From positions 124,001-188,000 of the forward strand of contig CAIQVH010000019.1 of NCBI GenBank assembly GCA_903875215.1: a DNA stretch of 64,000 bases. The letters run 5' to 3'. This document shows positions 17,377 through 26,394 of this stretch, piece by piece. Under the pieces are notes generated by a model that saw only the letters and a list, made by a program, of their open reading frames with translations, was not told where the DNA came from and searched no databases. How positions within the stretch are numbered: the stretch's first letter is position 1; each line of letters begins with the position of its first letter. The DNA comes from an uncultured Anaerolineae bacterium (lineage in GTDB: Bacteria > Chloroflexota > Anaerolineae > Anaerolineales > Villigracilaceae). A program made the translations under genes and the position numbers.

Positions 17377-19242
17377 ATGGGTAAAGTACCCCGCGTTGAA
17401 AAAAAACCAACCATGGACCAGGACTTTGGCGTAGACGGGCTGGAAAATAGCCAGCCCACGCCAGTCCCGGCAGAATGGCCGAGTCAGGCCGGACCGCAGG
17501 CAGATTACAAGGAGAATCCCGGATTTCAGCGTTTGATGGCCGCTTTTCAAAGCGCCGATTGGCAGGCCTGTCGTCTGGAATTGGAAAGTCTCCTGGCCGC
17601 CAGCCCGGAGGATGGATATTTGCTGGCTTTTAAGGATGATGTTGAAGTCCGCCTCGCCCTGCAGGAAAACGAGCAAACAAGACGGACGCAGGAGAAGCGC
17701 TCGGCGAACTATCGCACCGCTCTCCGCCTGGCGATGTTCGCCGCCTGGGGTATCCTGGTCGGGATTGGGTTTGTATGGGCGCTTAATGCTTATACCGCCC
17801 ATATCACCCGTACCAGCCTGGAACGCGAAGCCACTTTGCTCGAACAGACACTGGCTGACAAATACCTGAGCGCAGAAAGCTTCTATCGATTGGGGAAACT
17901 CCCAGAGGCGCTGGTCATTTACCAGGAAATTGCCGAAATTCGACCGGATGATCTGCAGACCCGGGCAAAAATTCAAGATATTCAGGAAAATCTGGCCGTC
18001 AGGGATCTTTACCGGCAAGGGCTGGAATCGCTCAAATCCGGTGACCGGGCAAAGGCCTTGCAGATTATGCTGGAGGTTGAAGCACGGCAGCCGGGTTATG
18101 AAAACGCCGCAGAAGTGGCAGGCCAAATCCAAAAAGAGAATCAATTGGCGCAACTGGCGCAGACAGCCCAGACTGCCTACCAATCGCAAGACTGGCCTGC
18201 AGTAATCCAGGCCGCAGAGGCGATGCAGGTCCTTGACCCTTTTGCGAAATTCCCAGAAATGGAGAGCATCCTTTTTACCAGCTACCGCAATATTATTATT
18301 GACATTGCCAGCCGGCCAGATGCCTCCGCCGCCGAGATTGAGCTGGCTGAAAAATATTACCGGGCGGCCCTGGCGCTTGCGCCACAAGATAAGAAATTTG
18401 CCGCCGAGCGCGAAGAACTGAACAAAATCGCTCTGCGCTTGCAGGCCAGTAAATATTACTGGCATGGGATGGAATTGCTGGAAAGCTCTCATTATTCACT
18501 GACCGGGGTTGAACAGGCTTTGCAACTGTTAAACCAGGCGTCCAGTCTCGGTTCCGATTCGGCAGTGTTTCGGGCCGGCCAGGAAAAGACGCAATTATTT
18601 TATGAAGCGTATACGGCTTTTTTGCAGCGCCGTTGGACGGCTTCTCTGGCCGGTTTTGAGCAGCTGCACCGCCAGGAAGCCCGGTATGCCAATGGGTTTT
18701 TGGAATATCTGCTTTTTGAAGCCAGCCTGGCGCATGGCGACAACCTGCTGATTTATGCCGATTATTCCGGGGCGTTAAATGATTACCAGGAAGCCGAAAA
18801 ATATCTCTGGGAGGCCGGGAAAAATGCACCTTTGCGGCGTTTTCAGAACGAAACACGGATTGCGCGGGCGTTGGGAAAATTGTGGCGCAGCCAGGAAGCC
18901 GCGGAATATTATCACTTTGCCTTTGAAGAACTCCAGGCAAAATACGTGCTCAGCGCGCCCGGCCAGAAGAGCTTGCTGGCAGCCATTGATAATGCCAATC
19001 AGGCGCTTGATTCCGGCGACGTGCTGGAAGCCGTCCAGCGGTACGAGCTGGCACTCGAAATGGTAACCACTGCTTATCCGCTTCAGCAATTACAGGTCAG
19101 ACGCGGCGAAACGCTGGCCTATGTCGCATTCAAATATGGGACCACCATCGAAGCCTTGCGCCAAATCAATCATCTGGATGAAAACCTGGTTTTTACAGCC
19201 GACCAGCAAATTCTGGTGCCGGTATCGGCCACAGAGCAATAA
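17377..19242 (+). CDS. TPR-rich membrane protein with C-terminal LysM domain, inside the Tad operon
   Basis: A 621-residue protein of an architecture I do not recognise as a standard Tad component. Residues 1-112 are cytoplasmic and charged; one membrane helix follows at about 113-135 (LRLAMFAAWGILVGIGFVWAL); then come long helical repeats of TPR type (AESFYRLGKLPEALVIYQEIAEIRP, RQGLESLKSGDRAKALQIMLEVEARQP, TAYQSQDWPAVIQAAEAMQVLDP, and similar to about 560). The C-terminus (about 570-618) is a LysM domain: VRRGETLAYVAFKYGTTIEALRQINHL, ending ADQQILVPV. LysM suggests peptidoglycan binding outside the membrane. In a monoderm it could replace the secretin or pilotin function of diderm systems; that role is inferred only from position between tadC and cpaF. 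Confidence 0.75.
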   Translation: MGKVPRVEKKPTMDQDFGVDGLENSQPTPVPAEWPSQAGPQADYKENPGFQRLMAAFQSADWQACRLELESLLAASPEDGYLLAFKDDVEVRLALQENEQTRRTQEKRSANYRTALRLAMFAAWGILVGIGFVWALNAYTAHITRTSLEREATLLEQTLADKYLSAESFYRLGKLPEALVIYQEIAEIRPDDLQTRAKIQDIQENLAVRDLYRQGLESLKSGDRAKALQIMLEVEARQPGYENAAEVAGQIQKENQLAQLAQTAQTAYQSQDWPAVIQAAEAMQVLDPFAKFPEMESILFTSYRNIIIDIASRPDASAAEIELAEKYYRAALALAPQDKKFAAEREELNKIALRLQASKYYWHGMELLESSHYSLTGVEQALQLLNQASSLGSDSAVFRAGQEKTQLFYEAYTAFLQRRWTASLAGFEQLHRQEARYANGFLEYLLFEASLAHGDNLLIYADYSGALNDYQEAEKYLWEAGKNAPLRRFQNETRIARALGKLWRSQEAAEYYHFAFEELQAKYVLSAPGQKSLLAAIDNANQALDSGDVLEAVQRYELALEMVTTAYPLQQLQVRRGETLAYVAFKYGTTIEALRQINHLDENLVFTADQQILVPVSATEQ

Positions 19243-19263
19243 AGACACCACGAAGAGGCCAAA

Positions 19264-20607
19264 ATGTTCACCAATCGCCCTGCGCTCAACCTGAAAAATC
19301 AACAGAAACAGACCGAAACCTTCAACCCCGAAGATTTTGAAGCCATGAAAGAGACTTTGTTCAGCGTGCGTGATGCAGTCCAAAAACGCGTGCTCTCAGA
19401 TTTTGAAGGCGAAGTCACCCTGGAAAATATTCCACGCCTGCGCAAGATGATCGAGGTTTTCTTCAATCAGTTTCTGGCCGAAGAAAACATGATTCTGACC
19501 CGCGCCAATAAACAGCACCTGTTTGAATGGGTCTTTGCAGACATCGTTGGGTATGGACCGCTGGAGCCTTTGCTGAACGATCCCGAAATCACGGAAATCA
19601 TGGTCAATGGTCCGGGGAAAATCTTCGTTGAGCGCTTTGGGAAAATTGAGGAAACCAAGACCACCTTTGAAGATGAAACCCACCTGCGGCGCATTATTGA
19701 CCGTATCGTGGCTCCACTCGGCCGCCGGGTGGATGAATCTTCTCCCATGGTGGATGCCCGCCTGCCGAGCGGATTCCGCATTAACGCCACCATTCCGCCA
19801 CTCTCACTCAATGGCTCGCTCCTGACCATCCGAAAATTCTCCACCACACCGTTTACCGCGCAGGACTTAATCGCCAACGGTACCCTGACCCCGTCCGCCG
19901 TCGCCTTTCTGAAGGCTTGCGTCGAAGCGCGCATCAATATTGTCATTTCCGGCGGCACCGGCAGCGGCAAGACAACCATCCTGAATGTCATCTCATCGTT
20001 TATCCCCGTCAATGAACGCGTCATTACCATTGAAGATGTGGCTGAACTCCAATTGCACCAAAAGCATGTTTTACGGCTGGAAAAACGCCCGCCCAACATT
20101 GAAGGCAAGGGTGAAATTCCAATCCGCCAGTTAGTGATCAATGCCTTACGCATGCGCCCCGACCGGATCGTAGTGGGCGAATCACGCGGCGGCGAAGCCC
20201 TGGATATGCTGCAAGCCATGAATACCGGCCACGATGGCTCCATGACCACCATTCACTCCAACAGCCCGCGCGATTCACTGCGGAGAATTGAAACGATGGT
20301 GATGATGGCTGGCATGGATCTGCCTCTACGCGCCATCCGCGAACAGGTGGCTTCTTCGATCGAATTGATCGTCCATCTGGAACGCATGCGCGATGGGACG
20401 CGCAAAATCGTCTACATCACCGAAGTGCAAGGGATGGAAACCGATACGATTGTGCTGCAGGATCTCTACCGTTTCATGCAAACCGATTTCAAGAACGGAC
20501 GCGTGATCGGGAAGCTGAAAGCCACCGGCCTGCGGCCCAGTTTCATGGAGAAATTCCGCGCCTATGGCATTCCGCTCGGCGAGACGGTTTTTGAAAGTGA
20601 GCATTAG
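19264..20607 (+). CDS. cpaF: CpaF/TadA-type pilus assembly ATPase
   Basis: A 447-residue secretion ATPase that powers Tad pilus assembly. Visible are the N-terminal [50 protein letters not shown], the Walker [13 protein letters not shown] near residue 232, the acidic box [10 protein letters not shown], Walker B-type [45 protein letters not shown] and a C-terminal domain ending in a conserved arginine-rich region. It lies last in the operon instead of between cpaE and tadB, the usual position. The ATG 19264 follows GAGG. Confidence 0.95.
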   Translation: MFTNRPALNLKNQQKQTETFNPEDFEAMKETLFSVRDAVQKRVLSDFEGEVTLENIPRLRKMIEVFFNQFLAEENMILTRANKQHLFEWVFADIVGYGPLEPLLNDPEITEIMVNGPGKIFVERFGKIEETKTTFEDETHLRRIIDRIVAPLGRRVDESSPMVDARLPSGFRINATIPPLSLNGSLLTIRKFSTTPFTAQDLIANGTLTPSAVAFLKACVEARINIVISGGTGSGKTTILNVISSFIPVNERVITIEDVAELQLHQKHVLRLEKRPPNIEGKGEIPIRQLVINALRMRPDRIVVGESRGGEALDMLQAMNTGHDGSMTTIHSNSPRDSLRRIETMVMMAGMDLPLRAIREQVASSIELIVHLERMRDGTRKIVYITEVQGMETDTIVLQDLYRFMQTDFKNGRVIGKLKATGLRPSFMEKFRAYGIPLGETVFESEH

Positions 20608-20763
20608 GCGCTGCATCATCCGTTGAAAGAGGCGTCTGATTGGGGGGATTCGCGCCGGGCGCCCCGGCTGCCCGTAACCTGGAAAGGGCTTGCTTGAACT
20701 GGAGCAAGGTCAAAAGGGGTAAAATAAAGGGCAAAGAAAAATTTCCCAATCAGGAGGGATCTG

Positions 20764-23022
20764 GTGTATCAGGAATATATCGAGATCCGCGGCGCACGCG
20801 AAAACAATTTGAAGAATGTATCTCTCCGCATTCCGAAACGCAAAATTACCCTCTTTACCGGTGTATCTGGATCTGGCAAATCATCCATCGTATTCGATAC
20901 GCTTGCTTCCGAAGCCCGACGCCAACTCAATGAAACCTTCAGCACCTTCGTGCGGAACTTTCTGCCGCGTTATGCCCAGCCTGACGCCGACGCCATCGAA
21001 AACCTGAGCATGGCGATTGTGGTGGACCAGAAACACCTGGGCGGCGGGTCACACTCCACGGTCGGGACGGTTACTGACATTTACAGCCTGCTTCGACTGC
21101 TGTTCTCGCGCGTTGGCCGGCCCGCTGTGGGCAATCGCCTTGTTTTTTCGTTTAATGACCCGCAGGGAATGTGTCCCGAGTGCAACGGAAGGGGTCGCAA
21201 GATCGGGGTGGATCTGTCCGTTTTTCTGGATACATCCAAATCGCTCAACGAAGGCGCAATCCTGTTTCCGGAGTATGCCGTCGAAAGCTGGAGCTGGAAT
21301 ATCTTACCCCAGTCGGGGCTGTTCGATATGGACAAGAAACTGGCTGATTATACAGAGGTGGAACTGGAACTGCTCTTGCACGGCAAACCACAAAAGGTCA
21401 AAACCCAGTTTGGGGGCAAATCGGTCAACATTACTTTTGAAGGCATCATTGACAAGTTCAGCCGAAAGTACATCACGGGAGATGTCAAAGCCTACTCGGA
21501 GCGCACCCAGAAAGAAGTGGCGCCGTACATGACCTTTGGCCCGTGTGCGCTCTGTAAAGGCGCCCGGCTTAACCAGCTGGCGCTAAGTTCCCGGATTAAT
21601 GGATATAACATAGCCGAACTGGCAGCCATGGAGGTAGACGATTTGATCGAGATCATCCGGGCCATCAAAGACCCGGTCGCGGCGCCCATGGTCAATTCCC
21701 TGGTCGAGCGCTTGCAAGACGTGATTAATATTGGTCTGGAATATCTGAGCCTTAATCGTGAAACCGATACCTTATCAGGCGGAGAATCACAGCGCATCAA
21801 GATGGTCAAACATCTGAGCAGCAGCCTGGTGGATATGATGTACATCTTTGATGAACCCAGCATCGGGCTGCATCCACGCGATGTCCACCGCCTTAACGAA
21901 CTGCTTCAAAAGCTTCGCGACAAGGGCAACACCGTGATTGTGGTGGAACATGACCGTGATGTGATCAAAATTGCGGATCATGTTATCGATGTCGGGCCGC
22001 GCGCGGGCAGCCAAGGCGGCAGTATTGTTTATGAAGGCACATATGCCAATCTGTTGTATGCCAATACCCTGACGGGTTTTCATATCAAAGAATCCCTCCC
22101 AATCAAGGAGCATTTTCGCCAGGCCAAAGGCAAGCTCAGTATCGTCAATGCCACATTGCATAACCTGCAAAATGTCAGTGTCGATATCCCAACCGGCGTC
22201 TTGACGGTTGTGACAGGTGTAGCGGGTTCCGGTAAAAGCTCACTGATCAACCAGACTTTTCTCCACCAACATGCTGAAGCGATTGTGATTGATCAAGCTG
22301 CGGTAGGCACGTCCAGCCGATCCAACCCCGCCACCTACACGGGCATCCTGGATGAGATTCGCAAAGCCTTCGCAACCACCAATAAAGTTGATGCCGGCCT
22401 GTTCAGTTTCAACTCCAAGGGCGCTTGCGAAACCTGCCAGGGGTTGGGCGTAATTTACACCGATGTGGCCTTTTTGGATGAAGTCAAAACACCGTGCGAA
22501 ACCTGCGGCGGGAAACGATTCAAGGAAGAAGTGCTGACCTACAAGTTCAATGGAAAATCAATCAGCGAAGTGCTGGGCATGTCCATCCGGGAAGCGCTCG
22601 AATTCTTCACCATTAAGGAAGTTGTGCGCAAATTGCAAGCCTTGAGCGATGTCGGTCTGGATTATCTCAGCCTGGGGCAGCCGCTCAGCACACTCTCCGG
22701 TGGTGAGTGCCAGCGGGTTAAACTTGCCAGCGAATTGCAGAAAAAAGGCAGTGTTTACGTCATGGATGAGCCGACCACGGGTCTGCATATGTCCGATATC
22801 AATAATTTTCTCGCCATCATCAATCGTCTGGTCGATTCTGGCAATACGGTCATCATCATTGAACACAATCAGGATGTCATCAAAAATGCCGACTGGATCA
22901 TCGATATGGGCCCCGAAGGTGGCAACAAGGGCGGTAAAGTGATGTTTGAGGGGACGCCCAGGCAGCTTCTCGACGCCAGGCAATCCCTCACCAGCGCTTA
23001 TTTGGCACGGAATTTATCCTGA
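20764..23022 (+). CDS. Short UvrA-like ABC ATPase (UvrA paralogue)
   Basis: A 752-residue twin-ATPase protein with UvrA features: Walker A GVSGSGKSSIVFDTLASEA near residue 34 and GVAGSGKSSLINQTF near 485; zinc-knuckle pairs CPECNGRGRKI, CALCKGARL, CETCQGLG and CETCGGKRF; signature motifs LSGGESQRIKMVKHL and LSGGECQRVKLASEL with DEPSIGLHPRD and DEPTTGLHMSD. True UvrA is about 940 residues; the shorter length suggests loss of the UvrB-binding insertion, as in DrrC/UvrA2-type proteins linked to drug or DNA-adduct tolerance. Start is GTG 20764 after CAGGAGGG. Confidence 0.85.
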   Translation: MYQEYIEIRGARENNLKNVSLRIPKRKITLFTGVSGSGKSSIVFDTLASEARRQLNETFSTFVRNFLPRYAQPDADAIENLSMAIVVDQKHLGGGSHSTVGTVTDIYSLLRLLFSRVGRPAVGNRLVFSFNDPQGMCPECNGRGRKIGVDLSVFLDTSKSLNEGAILFPEYAVESWSWNILPQSGLFDMDKKLADYTEVELELLLHGKPQKVKTQFGGKSVNITFEGIIDKFSRKYITGDVKAYSERTQKEVAPYMTFGPCALCKGARLNQLALSSRINGYNIAELAAMEVDDLIEIIRAIKDPVAAPMVNSLVERLQDVINIGLEYLSLNRETDTLSGGESQRIKMVKHLSSSLVDMMYIFDEPSIGLHPRDVHRLNELLQKLRDKGNTVIVVEHDRDVIKIADHVIDVGPRAGSQGGSIVYEGTYANLLYANTLTGFHIKESLPIKEHFRQAKGKLSIVNATLHNLQNVSVDIPTGVLTVVTGVAGSGKSSLINQTFLHQHAEAIVIDQAAVGTSSRSNPATYTGILDEIRKAFATTNKVDAGLFSFNSKGACETCQGLGVIYTDVAFLDEVKTPCETCGGKRFKEEVLTYKFNGKSISEVLGMSIREALEFFTIKEVVRKLQALSDVGLDYLSLGQPLSTLSGGECQRVKLASELQKKGSVYVMDEPTTGLHMSDINNFLAIINRLVDSGNTVIIIEHNQDVIKNADWIIDMGPEGGNKGGKVMFEGTPRQLLDARQSLTSAYLARNLS

Positions 23023-23106
23023 TTGCCAGAACACATGGTTCGGCCCGGCAGGCTTTTCTCGCCCCACGCCTGGCCCCTAAAAGAAAGTGGCTCTTTAAAA
23101 GATTCC

Positions 23107-23652
23107 ATGTTCACTTTGACGACAGAACGATTATTCATACGAACTTTCCACATTTTAGACATTGAGCCGCTGTATCGTATTTTTTGTGACGAAGAGGTCA
23201 TGCGTTACAGTGACGGTGTACATACCAAGGAATGGGTACAGGACTGGTTGCATACCTGTCTCAAACAAGACTATCAAACCCGGGGGTTCGGCCCCTACGC
23301 AATAACAGAGCAGGTTAGTCGAACCGTGATTGGCTATTGCGGTTTATTCTCCTTCCCCAATGTGAATGGGCAACCAGAAATTGAGATTGGATATCGTTTG
23401 GTGAAATCGGCCTGGGGCCAGGGCTATGCTACCGAAGCTGCCGGGGCTGTGCGCAATCATGCATTTTCCATGCTCGGGATCAAACGTCTGATCGCGATGA
23501 TAGACCCGGCCAATGTTGCATCCATTCGCGTCGCTGAGAAAATCGGTATGCACTATGAACAGAGCATCCTGTTCCCAGGGTACTCTCACCCTGATTTAGT
23601 ATATGCAACAAGCTTCGATGACGATGGCCAATCTATTCACAATGGCAGTTGA
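23107..23652 (+). CDS. GNAT family acetyltransferase (RimJ/RimL type)
   Basis: A 181-residue N-acetyltransferase. It opens LTTERLFIRTFHILDIEPLYRI, typical of the RimJ/RimL group, and carries the acetyl-CoA binding block IEIGYRLVKSAWGQGYATEAAGAVRNHAF and the final strand ASIRVAEKIGMHYEQSI. ATG 23107 is chosen because the family begins exactly there; its ribosome site is weak (AAAAGA). The upstream in-frame ATG at 23023 directly follows the UvrA-like stop and would add 28 unrelated residues. Substrate unknown. Confidence 0.85.
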   Translation: MFTLTTERLFIRTFHILDIEPLYRIFCDEEVMRYSDGVHTKEWVQDWLHTCLKQDYQTRGFGPYAITEQVSRTVIGYCGLFSFPNVNGQPEIEIGYRLVKSAWGQGYATEAAGAVRNHAFSMLGIKRLIAMIDPANVASIRVAEKIGMHYEQSILFPGYSHPDLVYATSFDDDGQSIHNGS

Positions 23653-23734
23653 CTTTTCTCGGGCTGAGTTTTTTCAAAAACATCCCCGCCTGCTCTTCTA
23701 CTGGCTGGTGAACTGCTTGGAGGCCTGGCATTCT

Positions 23735-23762
23735 TTGTGTTCCAACCTGGGTGGTGTATACT
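23735..23762 (+). promoter_or_regulatory. Promoter upstream of the riboswitch-fmdE unit
   Basis: TTGTGT (23735-23740), 16-base spacer, TATACT (23757-23762). The predicted start near 23769 places the riboswitch-like RNA immediately at the 5' end of the transcript. Confidence 0.6.
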
Positions 23763-23775
23763 AGCCAAAACTGAA

Positions 23776-23872
23776 TGACTCTCCGAAGCCTGCCAGCCTA
23801 AACGCCCCGCGCATGGTTGGCAGGCCGATCACTTCCTGTGTGATCCCGGTTGGTGGCGGAAACTCCCCAGCC
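23776..23872 (+). promoter_or_regulatory. Probable molybdenum/tungsten cofactor (Moco/Tuco) riboswitch
   Basis: The leader has the layout I associate with the MOCO RNA motif: a CUCCGAAGCC entry (23781-23790), an 8-bp stem TGCCAGCC/GGTTGGCA (23791-23798, 23815-23822), a second stem GATCAC/GTGATC (23827-23832, 23840-23845) and the conserved-looking tail CCCGGTTGGTGGCGGAAACTC (23845-23865). Downstream are TCCCC-TTTATT-GGGGA followed by TTTT (23882-23900) and a perfect 13-bp stem (23925-23937 with 23946-23958), candidates for the expression platform. The gene controlled is fmdE, whose family is tied to molybdenum or tungsten enzymes. Assignment is from memory of the consensus. Confidence 0.7.
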
Positions 23873-23924
23873 CCCCGCTCGTCCCCTTTATTGGGGATTT
23901 TGGAAAGGAGACCCGCAACCTTCT

Positions 23925-23958
23925 ACAAGGCTGTCTCTTTTCCATGAGACAGCCTTGT
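23925..23958 (+). promoter_or_regulatory. 13-bp perfect hairpin between riboswitch and fmdE
   Basis: ACAAGGCTGTCTC (23925-23937) pairs perfectly with GAGACAGCCTTGT (23946-23958) across an eight-base loop. It is not followed by a T-run, so it is not a standard terminator. The fmdE ribosome site (AAAGGA, about 23982) lies 24 bases further on, outside the stem. Confidence 0.55.
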
Positions 23959-23994
23959 TGTATCGTACCTATCAATTTCCGAAAGGAAAATCGA

Positions 23995-24603
23995 ATGGAC
24001 CTTCAACCTTTGCTCGAAAAATCATCCTGCGACCATGCACATCTCTGCCCGCGCCAGATCCTGGGCGTGCGCATGGGCCTGGCGGGACTCGAAACCCTGG
24101 GCTTTGCTGCAGCGTCAGAGAAAAAACGGCTGCTGGTTATTGTGGAAACCGATGGCTGTTTTGTCGATGGACTGATTGCCGCCACCGGCTGCACTGTCGG
24201 GCACCGCACCTTGCGGGTCGAGGATTACGGCAAAACAGCCGCATCTTTCGTGGATACTGCCACCGGTCAGGCTGTTCGTCTGGCCCCGGCACCCGGCATT
24301 CGGGAAAAAGCTTTTATCTACACTCCCAACGAACCGCGCCATTATTTCGCGCAGATGCAGGCGTACCAGGTCATGCCCATGGCTGAGATGTTCACCTTCA
24401 GCCCGGTTACCTTGACTCAATCTCTCGCCGCCCTCCTTTCCCGGCCCGGAATACGAACCAATTGCGACCTTTGCGGCGAGGAAATCATGAATGAACGTGA
24501 AATCAGGCGCGATGGCATTACCCTTTGCCTGCCCTGCGCTCGCGGTGGTTACTGCCAATTCCAGGAACAAAACGTGCTTTTCTCCTATAGCCTTACCGAG
24601 TAA
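23995..24603 (+). CDS. FmdE family protein (formylmethanofuran dehydrogenase subunit E-like) with zinc ribbon
   Basis: A 202-residue protein starting at ATG 23995 (AAAGGAAAATCGA upstream). The FmdE domain shows HLCPRQILGVRMGLAGLETLGF, VETDGCFVDGLIAATGCTVGHRTLRVEDYGKTAA, with cysteines and histidine for metal binding. The C-terminal 50 residues form a treble-clef zinc ribbon, CDLCGEEIMNEREI...CLPCARGGYC. In bacteria FmdE-like proteins accompany molybdopterin oxidoreductases, with unproved roles in cofactor handling. The riboswitch upstream and the molybdoenzyme operon starting 7 kb away support a molybdenum or tungsten link. Confidence 0.85.
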   Translation: MDLQPLLEKSSCDHAHLCPRQILGVRMGLAGLETLGFAAASEKKRLLVIVETDGCFVDGLIAATGCTVGHRTLRVEDYGKTAASFVDTATGQAVRLAPAPGIREKAFIYTPNEPRHYFAQMQAYQVMPMAEMFTFSPVTLTQSLAALLSRPGIRTNCDLCGEEIMNEREIRRDGITLCLPCARGGYCQFQEQNVLFSYSLTE

Positions 24604-24662
24604 GTCCAGTCGTTTTCTTTGCTGATTCGCCCCGCCCGGGCGCCGACCTCCTCGGCCCGATT

Positions 24663-25097
24663 TCAACCGCGAGGCTGGACGATCGTTTTGCGCACAAGCA
24701 ACCTCCCGTTATCCTTCAATTCAACCGGCCAAACATCCAAGTCCTCCACAGCTGGTCCCGAAAGCAGCCTGCCTTCTTTGGAGTAGGTAGAACCATGACA
24801 GGGGCAGGAAAAACCGGAATCTTTCGTTTCAACCGTACAACCTAAGTGGGTACACACCAGGCTTATGGCAGAGAATCCGCTCTCAGTGTGGATCAGCACC
24901 GCCGGGATGTTTGGGTGAATCGTCCGCGAGCCGATCGGGTAATTCGCCGCAGGGCCCAGGTCAAATTCGATGGCTGGAGCCTGCTCCGACTGGTAGGCTA
25001 TAAAACGCAGCAGCCCGCCAAGTCCTACTGCTCCACTGGCTGTCAGCAGACTGGTAGCTGCAATTTTCAAGAAGTTGCGCCGGCTGATCGGGGTCAT
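24663..25097 (-). CDS. Rieske iron-sulfur protein of a cytochrome b complex
   Basis: A 144-residue protein. The N-terminus MTPISRRNFLKIAATSLLTASGAVGLGGLL is a Tat-type signal/anchor (RR-x-F-L-K). The [2Fe-2S] cluster ligands are C82/H84 in CTHLGCTVE and C98/H101 in CPCHGSTYS, with C87 and C100 as the disulfide pair. ATG 25097 lies one base after the stop of the multihaem cytochrome gene, so translation is coupled. It is the last gene of the redox operon. It should transfer electrons from quinol at the cytochrome b site to the periplasmic-side cytochrome c. Confidence 0.93.
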   Translation of the reverse strand: MTPISRRNFLKIAATSLLTASGAVGLGGLLRFIAYQSEQAPAIEFDLGPAANYPIGSRTIHPNIPAVLIHTESGFSAISLVCTHLGCTVETKDSGFSCPCHGSTYSKEGRLLSGPAVEDLDVWPVELKDNGRLLVRKTIVQPRG

Positions 25098-25098
25098 A

Positions 25099-26394
25099 TT
25101 ATCTTTTAACAGCGTGGCATTGATGGCAATAGGCAGAGGCTTGATTGGCACCGGTTTGGGTACATGCGCTTCCCTTGACCGGACGGAAGGTGAAAACCTG
25201 CTTGGTGACTTTGCCAATCATCTGGTAAGTGCCGTCCTTTAAGACGCGCGTATTCCAAAGCGGTTCGCCCTGTTCGGTAACCAGAATGACCTCGCCGGCT
25301 TTCAAGACAAGAATCGGGTTAAGGAACGCCTGCCGAAAGGCAATATCATCCAGCTCGCTCAATGTTTTGGTCAATGGCAGTTCGGTCGGTGTGCCATGAC
25401 AGGTTTTGCATTGGATATACTGGATTTCTTTCTTGTTACTGTGCAGATCTCCATCTCCCATCGTTTCAATGCGGGTGTGGCAATCCACGCAATCGAGGCT
25501 GTATTCGCAGCGGGTAAATTGTGCAATAGGCTGGTAATAATTGTGCAAGCGATCGGCTGGCTGATCGCTTCTTTCCACAAAAGTCATTGTCCGCAGATCA
25601 TAGTTGCCGCGATTGTGGCAGGTGTTGCATTGGGAATACGGAATGGCCGTAGAAAGAGTGTGAATTGGCGTTTGTTGGCTGTTCCATGCGCCAGCCGGGG
25701 CAAACGCGTGGCAAGACGCACAGCCGGTATAGCGCGCATACGTCTGTCCCTCGCGCGGGGCGGCATTCAAATGGCAGGCCAGGCAATTCTGGGAAAATTT
25801 TTGAATGGAAGGATTGTCCTCTGTTGACGTGTCAAACACTGCCAGGGCAGAAAGGCCGGTTTCCGTTTCAATCCGGTCATCCGCAACGGCGGCAATTGCC
25901 AGCCGGGCAGTCAGATCAGGTTGCGCGCCAAAAGTAAATCGGATTGTGGCGATTGCCCCGGCGTAGGTGGATTGCAGACTGGTTTGCACTCTCTGAATAT
26001 GATCCCGGCCAGCGGCAGCTGCCCCGCTGTGACATTTTTCTCCGCCGCACGATTGGCTAACCACCGTTAAATCAGATGGATTCGCACCCCCACGTATGCT
26101 GCTGTGGGCCATGTCTGCATCAAGAGCCAGCCGCTCCCCGCCGTGACAGGTGACGCATCCAAAAACCTGGACCGGGTGCGCAGGGCTGATTTCGGGCAAA
26201 TCGGCATGGCAGGTCAGGCAATATTCCGGCTGCCCGGTCAGGCTGGGGGTCAGCGAGAGAGGTTTCGGGGTGCGGGAATTCACCCACCCGGAAAACGCAA
26301 GGGAGAAGAGTAAAAGTCCCGCGGCAACGAAAAGTCGAAAGTCGAAGGTGTTGTCCTGAGCGTGTCGCAGGGCCGAAGGTTGGTTAGCGGGCAT
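25099..26394 (-). CDS. Nine-haem cytochrome c (membrane-anchored)
   Basis: A 431-residue protein with a single N-terminal helix (FRLFVAAGLLLFSLAFSGWVN) and eight CxxCH motifs (CLTCH, CVTCH, CLACH, CASCH, CNTCH, CVDCH, CKTCH, CHQCH) plus one CGGEKCH site of CX4CH type, so nine possible c-haems. It overlaps the end of the cytochrome b gene by 11 bases and is followed one base later by the Rieske gene. It probably replaces cytochrome c1 as electron acceptor in this complex, and may pass electrons to or from the molybdoenzyme module. I cannot assign it to a named family with certainty. Confidence 0.88.
   Translation of the reverse strand: MPANQPSALRHAQDNTFDFRLFVAAGLLLFSLAFSGWVNSRTPKPLSLTPSLTGQPEYCLTCHADLPEISPAHPVQVFGCVTCHGGERLALDADMAHSSIRGGANPSDLTVVSQSCGGEKCHSGAAAAGRDHIQRVQTSLQSTYAGAIATIRFTFGAQPDLTARLAIAAVADDRIETETGLSALAVFDTSTEDNPSIQKFSQNCLACHLNAAPREGQTYARYTGCASCHAFAPAGAWNSQQTPIHTLSTAIPYSQCNTCHNRGNYDLRTMTFVERSDQPADRLHNYYQPIAQFTRCEYSLDCVDCHTRIETMGDGDLHSNKKEIQYIQCKTCHGTPTELPLTKTLSELDDIAFRQAFLNPILVLKAGEVILVTEQGEPLWNTRVLKDGTYQMIGKVTKQVFTFRPVKGSACTQTGANQASAYCHQCHAVKR

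Noticed and set aside
17356-18492. 378-codon minus-strand frame opposite the TPR-LysM gene
   Set aside because: Antisense to a same-strand operon gene; no motif or ribosome site.
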